A DNA stretch of 64,000 nt, from assembly GCA_964036665.1 (NCBI GenBank), contig OZ038526.1, positions 24,986,001 to 25,050,000 of the forward strand. Reading direction: 5' to 3'. The notes below the pieces were generated by a model. It made no database searches and was not told the origin of the DNA. It saw nothing but the letters and a program-made list of their open reading frames with translations. The position numbers and the translations under genes are program-made. Shown here piece after piece: positions 11,384 through 22,200 of the stretch. Position 1 is the stretch's first letter; the number at the start of each line of letters is the position of its first letter. The DNA comes from Gordius sp. MW1 (lineage: Eukaryota; Nematomorpha; Gordioida; Gordea; Gordiidae).

Positions 11384-12243
11384 ATGCGTTTAAATCGTTT
11401 AAAGTACCTAAAAAGAGAAAGGATTTCTTCCGCAAAGGAATATTTCTAGCGTCATGGCAGTACGTAGGCACGATAATGATAACGAGGCTTTTAATTGTTA
11501 AACCTATTACCTGTAGTAGAATCACACCGTCCAGAATGTTGATGCCACAAAAGTATCTTTCGGGGCAGAAATTGGTAGCATTATCTGGATTAGATGTCGC
11601 TTACTACAATGCCTGAGGGCAAGGAGGGGCGGGTGCTCCCTTCTGAATCCAAAAAATTGTTTAAATTTATCAAAACTATGGCTGAAATTTTTAAAAATGA
11701 GCCCGTCCCTAAATCATCATTGCCCCTCTCTAATTCCAATCCTGACTACGCCCATGCCTGCCAGCTCTATTGTCTAAACAAAATCATGATACTTTGCAGT
11801 ATTTAAAAATGAATTGTCCAAATTATTGTTAAAAATACGGCCGACTTCCTAGGTCAACTCAAAATCTTAGCTTTCCCAAGGTCAGAGACGCGATAGATGG
11901 TTATCAACGAAGAAAGTAACCTCAACGGCTCTGCTCTGTATGCAGCTAAGCAACCAGAATTTTATGCCCATATTGGAATATCCGACCTCACATTTATTGT
12001 TGATCATCATTCCAATATTTTGAACTAACTTTTTTCACTTATATTAGTTATTTAAAAAAAGTTTAAAATTAGCCTATTTTTATGCCTCCCAGTGTAACCT
12101 AGAGGTAACACCCCCTTAATTCCCGAACTAAGCAATTTTTCCAGAATATTTAAATTGTTTAGTCGTCTAGAGCATATTAAGATGCCACAAAATTTTTTTA
12201 TATAAATTGGTTCTGCAGAACCGTTAGTGGTACCTGCCGAGTT
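11384..12243 (+). mobile_element. partial copy of the CCCGACAGGTACC element
   Basis: This ~860-bp stretch parallels 43500-44406 in order, with shared blocks such as GTCATGGCAGTACGTAGGCA, GAGACGCGATAGA and CTAGAGCATATT. It ends GTGGTACCTGCCGAG, a decayed form of the right terminus GTGGTACCTGTCGGG at 44406. The left end is missing. It contains a degenerate GGGCGTAGCC MITE (about 11600-11755) at the same place as in the other copy, so that MITE was part of their common ancestor. The 14-bp palindrome GGTTCTGCAGAACC lies at 12207. Confidence 0.7.
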
Positions 12244-13220
12244 AACAAGCAAAGAAAAAAAGCGGGCAATTAAAACTTAGCTTTTTTTAAAAGGCCCAAA
12301 TAACGGCTTAAATCAATATGGATGGTTTATTTTTGGAGTTGGGGTATAATATTCAATTGTTATAAAGACAGCCGCTATTTTTACAATTGGTATAATTTTA
12401 CAAAAATTAACACGTTTTTTGACCCGTTCTATTTGGGGTTTTAATTAGTACAAACTTACTATAGACCAAGTAATTTTATGTAGCTTAAATACAATCTTTT
12501 TATTACATAGTTCGCTGTTATTTACCTATTTGCATTTTTCATTATAAACAAAATACATTTTATCGCGGGTAATTTTGTTTAGAGACCTGCACGAGCAAAA
12601 TTAACCCAAAGCTTATACTTAAAGCTATTATTTCGTTAAAAATATACTAATTTTCATAATATATAATTGAAAGAATTCGTCGTTAACATTATATTAAAAC
12701 AACTTACAAGTTCACCCATTTGTTTAATATTCATTTAATGTCATGATATTAAAATTACATCGTTAGTATAGTAAACGCTAAGGACTGTCATTAGAGATGT
12801 CAAATGTTAATACAATTTCAAACCATTTTTAAATGTATGGAAATACGATAATTGATGATAGTGGGTAATTTATTTAATCAAGCAAATACTTTAATAACAA
12901 ATATTCGGAAATATGGTAACAAGCGCGATAATAGTTAGCTTTAGCTTAAATCATAAAATTCAATCCATCATATAATTTGAATATACTAAAATTAATATTA
13001 ATGCAAGGGTAAAACATTTGAAAAGATTCTCGGGTCAAAGTGAAAAAAAAACAAAGCTCATCCTTATTTTTGATAGAAAAGGGAAAAGAAAAGGTATAAA
13101 TCTGAATTATATCCAATTATAAAAAGTTTCATATATATATATTATTAAATTATGGTCGAATATAAATGTGTCGTTTTTGAAAAAATTCAACAATCTCCCC
13201 CAAAAAATTTGCATGAAAAT
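12244..13220. other. AT-rich DNA downstream of SND1
   Basis: No gene found. A lone hAT-like terminus of the TAGAGACCTGCACG type occurs near 12583. The SND1 3' UTR should lie just below 13221, but I could not single out a convincing AATAAA close to the stop codon. Confidence 0.5.
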
Positions 13221-13292
13221 TTAGTTGCTTTTCTTGAATCCAAATTCAAAGGCATCGTCAGGAGTAAAATCTCCATATCTCCACAAATTGCG
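13221..13292 (-). CDS. SND1: SND1 exon 23 with stop
   Basis: Encodes [20 protein letters not shown] then KSN and TAA, matching the conserved C-terminus of the family. Confidence 0.95.
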   Translation of the reverse strand, partial: RNLWRYGDFTPDDAFEFGFKKSN

Positions 13293-16200
13293 CTATTAAA
13301 AATCATCAAAAATGAGTAAATTGACAACAAAAACCATAAATAAACATTTAAAAGGATTACCAAAAAATCATAACTTTAGGTAATATATAGAAAAAACAGT
13401 TTTACTTATATTAACAAAAAGGTATCCCATCAACATTCGAAGTAAGTTTAATTTATGTAAAGGCTAATACACTTACCCTAGCCAATTTGGCCGTTTCTTG
13501 AGCCTTTTTATAATCGTCGACCTTAGTAAAATAAAAGGAATATATGTATGGCCATATAACAATCAACAACATAAAATATACGCACTAATCAGTGCTCATA
13601 GATAAAAAATGTTGGAGGTACCAATTTAAAGAGGCGCCTTTCCTTTCTAGGTTCAGCTAAGAGGAAGCCTTCTCCGACAAGTTTCTTTTTCACAAAATCT
13701 TCTCCTGCAAAATAAATTAGATGTGTTATAGGCAGGCATCATATAAAAATCCCTCGTAAGCAAAATAAATGTCACCTTTTCATTATGTATAAGGGGTGGC
13801 GTCGAATTTATAAAATTCAAACATTATTTATTGGTTAAATTGACTAGTGTTGTAAAAACGGCTAGGTTTTGTTCGGTCCATCTTTGGTTTCACTAAGACC
13901 AGCTGTTTGCTTTCCAAACTAAGCCCAGAACCTTTAGTCTGTTCATGTCTAGCCGACTAAACACAAAGGTCGACCAAACAAAAGCCAGTCCTTTTACAAC
14001 ACTAGGTCGTACGATAGACTTAAATAAGCCAAAAACTAGCATTTCAATTCATTTGAATTTGAACGTTCAAATTTCGTGTGAAATTAAATAAAGGTGGTTG
14101 AAATTACCCTTGACCACTTTGGGAACTGAGTCGCTGCTTTCAATTTTGAGTGGGTAAAACAGAGTGACGTACTCCAAGTTGCCAATGCGATATTCGACAT
14201 TCACCAAAAATTCTTGATTGTAGCTCTCTTTGCGGAATTGGTGAAGGGCTTCTTCCCTCGAATCCTCCTAAAGGCAAAACATAAGTAGCAGGCACGAATT
14301 ACAAAATGTGTATTTTCTAGTGATTTGTAAAAACGGCTAGGTTTTGTTTGGTCGACATTTGTTTTTAGTCGAATAAACATAGACAGACCAAAGGCTTTTT
14401 GACCAAAACCAAAGGTCGACCAAACAAAACCCAGGCGTTTTACAACACTGGCATTTACAAAGTCACGTGACGCTGTTAAGAAAATTTGAGAAAGTAATTA
14501 TCCTTCCTAACGCTTTTATTTAGCAGACCCTTAAGGAATTGTCCGGTTACTAGATATACAAAATACATGTGTATATAGTAAAAGCTATTTGGTAATGCAA
14601 ATAGCACATGATAGAGTAATAATTAAAAAGTTTGTTCTGGGCTTTCTTTTTAAAATAAGCCAAGAGTGCCAAACTGAAAACTCCCTCGACGATTCAGCTA
14701 GGTTAACAGTAAAAAAGATAGTTCGCCATAGGTCAAGTAAAATTAAGTAAAAAGACGATTTTGAAATTTATTGAAATATAAAGTAAACCTAGCTAAACCC
14801 ATTGCAATATCTCAAATAAAAATAAAGTGTTATAAAACTTTTAATCTTACATCGGTTGGTGGAAGGACGCAAGCCAAAGCGTATTCTTTGGCTTGAGGGG
14901 CTATGGAAGCGAAATGCATGGAAAGCATAGTAATACGGTTCACGTCAGTTACTTCGCGCTAAAGGCAAAAAAGACTAAATTTGTATAATCTAGTAAAAAA
15001 TAGTTATAAATATAATTAAATGTACAAGCAATTTTTAGTTGTCAAACTAAAAATGAACTCTAGATAAAAAGTGTGGCCGTACCAGGAAAAAGGCTGGTAT
15101 TATGTATTAAAGCTTAATCGACTTTTATCATTCATGGAGCTTGCATATTACTTTTAAGACCCAATAATTATTAAAGGCTAATTATAATTCTTATAATTAT
15201 TCTTTAGCCAAAAAAAACGAAAAAAATAATTTCGCAGATATTTTAAAAATATCAAAACACAAAGTAAAACGTACGTTTCCGTAATCAATGTATAGCACCG
15301 TGATGGATGGTCCATTAATTTTCTCGATCCTGGCTCGATACCTAATAATAAAAGAATGCCACCCCCATTATTTATAATCTAAATTTAAAAGCTCAACATA
15401 AATTTAATAATAAAAAACACATCTATGCAAGTCTAAACAGGAAGAAGCTTTAATTAGTGTTGCGAAACAGCTCTTGAGAATTCGTTTTGGTGAAAAAACA
15501 GCGAAAAGTCAAAAACTTCGGATAGTCCTCTCGAACCAGTAATTCATTAATTTAAAGTTCTAAATTTATTCTACTAATCCAAAAATAAGACCTTGCAAAC
15601 CACTTGTAAAGATTTTACAATTTACAATTTAATTCAAATAAAAATTCAACTATAACTATAAACATATTTAGACAGGGACTTGTTCCCAAGGGAAAAGGTA
15701 CGTATAATAAAATTGTTGTTAGCCCACAATCGTTCTAAATAAATGGGTTGCAAAGTTTATATAACCTTAAACGACAGAAATAAATATTTTCCCAGGCTTA
15801 AATAAAAAGGGTGAAATTATAAATTATTCATGTGGAATATTGTAAAATTCACCATTCGTCGTCGACGAATTTGGCGGCGCATAGATCGCCCTTTTTGGGG
15901 ATGAAGGTTGAGGCGATGGTAGATGGTTGTTCGTTAATTTCCCGCCTCAGTTCGGACATCATTTGTATGAGGTCGTTGCCTGAAAATGGGAGCAAGCATT
16001 AATTGAGCCACATGGGAGCGGGATGGGATTAACATTGAATCGGGTCCTAATTATAACTTAAAGCAAGGCTTTTAAAGAGGTGTTACACTGTAAAAAAATT
16101 ATTTTCATGCAATCGCCACGTATAAAGCAATACGTCGACTTCATTTCGCCTAGGCATGAACCCAGCTACCCATGGATATGTAAAGGAGCAGATGGGTCAA

Positions 16201-19200
16201 CTACTTTGAAATAGGCCTGAGGCATGCGTATGTCATAATTTAAAATTAAGCCAAATAACTTGTAGAATTTGATAACGTCATCGGATGTTAGTTAAATAAA
16301 GATTGTTGGTCATTTACGACCTCAAATGCATTGGTATCAGCCATGGGCGTGGCCGACCAGCATTGGAATTAGAGGGGGGGGGCAATAATGATTTAGAGAG
16401 GGGCAAAATGATCATTATTTGAAATTTTAGCCCATAATTTTTATAAATTTCACCAAATTTTTGGGTTTAGAGGGGATGGCTATGCCCATGGTACGAGCGA
16501 ATATTATTATTAGTAATCTTTGTGATTCATTCATCGATAAGTTAGTTCCCTTCTCCCATTCCATAAAGGAATGATTAATATTAATTAGGGAAATTTTATA
16601 TATATCGGAATGGTTGTTTATAATTATTATTTTGTCATTAAATTCAATAAAGAAAAATATAACATCTAAGGGACCACCTATATATTAACGCATATATCCG
16701 TCTGTAATAGCAATATAATAAACCACCTCTATCTGCAAATTGCGCGTAAAAGTTGAAAGTGTCGGGCACGATTTCCGTAATAACTATGGCCAAGAGTGGT
16801 TTCGCTTGACCAGCGCCTCCCCTGCCGCCTTGTTTGGCGCCGGTCGAATTGGTCTCGGGCGCGCCATTAGCGTCCCCGACCAGGTCGGTCGATGGGCCGC
16901 CGGGTCCTTCTATAAGGACGGCTCCTTCTTCCCCCTCCTGATCTTCGAGCAAAATGCCACCATTCGCTATTTTATAATTCTCCGGGATCGACCATACCTT
17001 GCATAACACATCCATATATATATACTACTATAAAATTTATCATTAGAGAGATCTGTCTCTGCAGCCTCTGGTTTTAAATGCGATAAGCGGTTCCAATACA
17101 AAATGGGGGCCAATATTTTGGTAATCGCACTGCGCGTTTATTTTTTAAAACGCGGAAACAAATTTTAACTTCAGACTAATGTTGAAAACGGGGGTAAGAA
17201 GCGACTCATCCAAACAGAATGCTCAGCAAAACGGAGCTATTTTAAGGAAGCACCTCTATTTATAATTAAGGCTTATTTTTATTAACGTTAATAAAATGTT
17301 GATCAAAACCTTTGGAAAGTCGACAAAACAAACTTACAGTATTTAAAGTGTAGGGATAAATCGTAGCGTAGAAAAATATCAAAAACGGCATTTACGATAA
17401 AAGCCAAATTTTTGTTAAAATCCCTTACAACAAAATGATTAAAAAAATATCACGCGTGGGAAAAACCTTTTGTTTAGTGGCTTGGGCCTGGGATTGGGCA
17501 TTGTAAAGTTGAGACGCGTACGGACTGCGTTCGGCCGAAAAATGAACGGTAGCTAAGCAGGCTTGCACCAGGGAGACGGATAAATTTTTGTTTCCGTCCG
17601 TGAAGAGCCAACCTATTACGTTGCCTGCTCGATCCATGCTTTCGACTTCGATTTCAACCTGTACCCGATTGGGGAGAAGATAAAATGACATGGGGATTAT
17701 AATTTAATAGTTTGAAAGGGATATTGTGATTTTAGTTTGTTATTATTATTCCAAACATTTATTTCTCCCTCGCATAAGGTTCAATTCAGTTTTTGCTGTT
17801 TTTAGCTAACAGATTGACATATTCCATTTCCATACCTCCTAGACGCAACTATCAGAGAGTTTGATTAAAAATCACAATTAAAGTTATAATCTATACAAAT
17901 GCAGTTTGCTTATATATTGCTACAGCCTGTAATATTTTAATAAATATAAAATCTCACTCTAAAATTGATTTACGACTAAAGTATTAATCTAACTTCCTTC
18001 ATAGCCTCCCCATCCCCTTCCGACCCAAAAACTCTCAAAACAATAAACTTCCTGAGGTTTGAAATTGTGTTTAATTTCGTATTAAACAAAGGCTTTGCAA
18101 ATTATAAGACGAAATATAGCTTTTGCAATCGTAAACAAAAGAAATTAAACGAAACCCCATTACAAATAAATTCAACCCCTAATCGAATATCAATAAATCC
18201 TCAAAGAAATAACAATGCTGACAAGGATGATAAAATTCAGCGCTGCCAAGGGTATGGAAGTGCAATAAATGAGAGATCCACACTTTGTTTGAAAAAGATT
18301 TAAAATAAATCACATCGTCAACACGACTGTCAGGCCTGGATAGCCCAGGTCAGCCCTCATCCAAATATCTAAAGAAGCTGACCACCTTAGTGTGACAAAT
18401 GAGCTATTGAATATTTTTTTAACGACTTACGTCTCTTTGCATGCACAAATCTTTGGTAAATTCGAAGGCTTCGTCCGCAAAGGGTTCCGCCTCCGACAAT
18501 CCACCACCAGCTATCGGTCTCTGTCCCTTGGGACAATTTATGCCTGTGACAAAAAAAATAATGCAATTAGTAATATTCGATAAAATATAGGACCATCGTC
18601 CCCCTTAAGATGTCATTATACTTATCAGATATTTTCAGGATTCTTAATCAAATGACTAATAAAAATACAAATTGTTTTTTGAAGCTTATGTAAAATATAA
18701 GTTAATTAAAAAGGTCGACCAAACAAAACACAGCCGTTTTTACAACACTACTTAAAAGTAGATTGCTCAACAAATTAATATAATAAGAACCGTCTATTTC
18801 GGAAGTGATCATATAACAAGCTTAAAAATACTAAAGTGGCGCTCGGGCATAACAAAAACGTTCAATAAAACTCAAAAATCGTAAAAAGACTACTAAAAAG
18901 TGCCTTATAGACAGAGAAAAAATGGCAGTGACCTCAAAACAGGCTTAATATAACAAGGCGGAAGAATAAAGGGTACATTCATCCAATATTATATAAGAAC
19001 AACCATTATTTATTTGAATTTTCAACGCAAATTTTCAGATAATAAATGCAATGCATTCGAAACCAAAACCTTTTATATCGTTAAAAACTAATAATTTCCT
19101 ACCGGCGAGCAAGAAGGTGAGAATGCAGGTTTCCTTGGGGAGGTAAAGCCTGAGGCGAGAGCCTCCGGCCACGTATTCGACCACGGCCTCAAAGCGTTTA

Positions 19201-22200
19201 GTGCGCTGCAAGAAGGGCCAAAATTGTCGGGCTTTAACCACGTCCCCGGCCAATTCTATGATGCGGGGCAGACCGGGATGGGCGCTATCTTTCGCGAATT
19301 TAACGCTAGCGTTAGCGTTGTTGTTATTTGAAGAGGCGATGGCTGTGGCGTGCAGTCCCAATTGTTTTTTAGCGGCCTGGGCTTCGGCGGCCAAGAGCTC
19401 GTCGTAACACGGGCTCCTCCTGTCGTCGTCTTGCCTGTATCGAACTACCGTGGCCAAGCCTTTGGACACTAGCGCCCCGGCTACGTTGCTAAAGAAAAGG
19501 TTTATATATCGTGCCAGAGGTGGCAAAAGCATTTGGGAAAGACTGTTTTCTATAGACTTTCGATAGATTATTATGATACAAAATATATAGTAGTGGTCAA
19601 GGGATAGAGGTTAAATTGCAGGATTGTGAACAGCGAGATTTGCTAGGGTACAAGACAAAAATTTATATTTAGAGTTGAGAAGACGCTTTTAAGTATCATC
19701 GTCTATAAGCATTATTCCTCTTATAAAGTTTTTAAGATTTAAAAAAAAATAACGACGTTGATTTTGCCAATTTAAAGTGACGAATCTCAATAAAAATTTT
19801 AGGCTACATAGGTGTGGAGCTAAGTTTAAACGGTCATGTCAAATGTTTTAAACTTCGGGTCTAAATCATCAGTATCCAAAAACTGAGTTTGTTCCTTAAG
19901 CAAAGATCCTTAAATAATGGTCAATTCTAAATTTTAATATAAAATTCCGCGGTTTATTTAGCATGTTTTCATTGCTTTCTTCGTATATTTCATTAGATTT
20001 AAAGAGGAAACTTTTCGAAACTAAGTAATCAATCGAGACTCTTTATACAGTCTTTATTGTTTACACACAAGCGTTAAATTACTTAAAACGTCAATACCTC
20101 TAGTTGCCATTTTAAAATTTCAAACCTTAAAAGTAGCTCTATCATGATTCTTACCCATTTTAAGGCAGGTTTTCATGGGCGTAGCCAGCATTGGGATTAG
20201 AGGGGGGCAATAATGACTTAGGGAGGGGCAAAATGAGCATTTTTCGAAATTTAGCCATAATTTTAATAAATTTTAGGATTTAAAGGGAGGCGGCCCCCCT
20301 TTCTGCCCCCCCCCCCTTGGCTACGCCCATGCAAGTTTTAATTTGTGAGGGAATATTATATATAAAAGTTTGATTCAATTCAAAGAATCACATGCAAAAT
20401 GTTATGTAAATAATGACAAAGAAGCTGGACTTACACTCCACCCAAAGTGACGGTACAACAAGCCTTCTCGGGAAAATTAATCGATGCCGGCTGAAGGTAA
20501 TCGAGCGACACGTTGACCTTACAAAATTAAAAGGCAAAATAATTTTTACATTCATTTCAATGAGAATATACGAGCAAATTTAGTTTTTTTGGAAGCACGA
20601 TTTGAAGAGGCATATTTTTATAGCAAAGTACAATTTTTAATCCCTGGCCGACAGCTGGCCACTTTTAATAGCACACGGGATGCTTTTGAATTATAATTTT
20701 TTTAAATAGTTTTATACCCGCTCTTATATTTTTCCAATTTTAACACTTCGTTTTTATGATGCTCTTACGAGCAATATATATATAAGAAATATAGGGCGTA
20801 ATAAAGAATATGATGGTGGTAGGCGTTTATAGATTGAATTCATGTTGTTTTATGATAAAGATTTCGCATTATTTGGGAAGAAAACAACTTCAACTGATGT
20901 CTGTCTGAGATGGTTAGCAAACGTTAATAGTTTACAAAAATCAAAAATGCATTCTTCACCATCCAAGTATTATATTCAGGCGTTGTTAGTGTGTACACGC
21001 AAGATATCCTACTTTTCCTTAAATGTAAGAGCTTCTCCCATATTAATATAAGCAAAAGTAAAAAGGCAAACAAACAATCTCACCTTCTTCCCGATCAGTT
21101 TTTTCCTCAAAAATTCCCTGGCGTCAAAGAGGTAAGGTATGTCGTAAAGGGGTCTTGGTCTGGAGTTTGGGCCCTTCGGTTTACCCTCCGCGAGTGGCGC
21201 GTTCAGGCTATCGTCGGCCCTAAAGAAATTATCGATTGAAAAAAAAAAAAATTTTAAAAAACATTTCCTAAAATAGAAAGTCTGAGAGAAATAAAGAGGT
21301 TATGAAACGGCTAAAACTTTTTATTTCCCATAATTAAGCCAAATACACAATGAAGACTTTGTAAGTCTGCCCGTTCCATTGCCATAATACAAATGATTAA
21401 CTTTACAGTTGGTTATATCAATGGTTTCAGCGATAAAGCAATTTGATTTTGACGATTGCCTTCATCCTAAAAGTTCGAACAGACTCGTGAAGCATTGAAA
21501 CAAATCTCATTATATCACATCAGCCATTGACCGATAAGTAGATGTTTATCGACTAAATCAAAGGTCGACTAAACGAAACCTAGCCGTTTTTACAACACAA
21601 CCGAAGAGGGAGAGAGATAACGAAATTAGCGAGATTATGTAAATGTTAAAGCATGAACGCACTTGGGTCCGCGGATACTGGAGAGGAATATCTTTTTAGC
21701 TTCGCCCGTATTCAAGACTTTCACCATCATGCACTCGGCGTTAACAATTTCGATAACCTATCAAGTAAAGTAATAACTACAAATGCTTAATTGCTCTTAC
21801 ACGATATAAATTTATATTCATGGGCTTAGCCGTGCCCCCCCCCTCCCTATAAATCCAAAAATTGTTAAATTTAATACAATTATGGTTAAAATTCCAAAAA
21901 ATCATCATTTTGCCCCTCCCTAAATCATTATTACCCCCCCCTCTAATCCCAATGCTGGCTACGCCCATGTCTATATATGAAACAGGCGACTAGGGACACA
22001 TGACCAGTATAAATCCTATTAAAATCCGGTTTACAGCTTTTATTAGTATAGGGGGCGGTTTTCATAAAAAAGACAGTGTCATAGAGTAAATATTTCTAAA
22101 TACTAGGTTTGCATAAGCTTTCTAAGCTTTATGTAATTTATACTTTAAAAGGGCCCCATTCCACTATGAGCCTAAAAATAAATCGTTTTAAACAAAAAAA

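Noticed and set aside
16740..17006. Plus-strand ORF of 88 codons
   Set aside because: Shadow of SND1 exon 16.
19201..19407. Plus-strand ORF of 68 codons
   Set aside because: It is the complement of SND1 exon 13, whose minus frame has clear homology.
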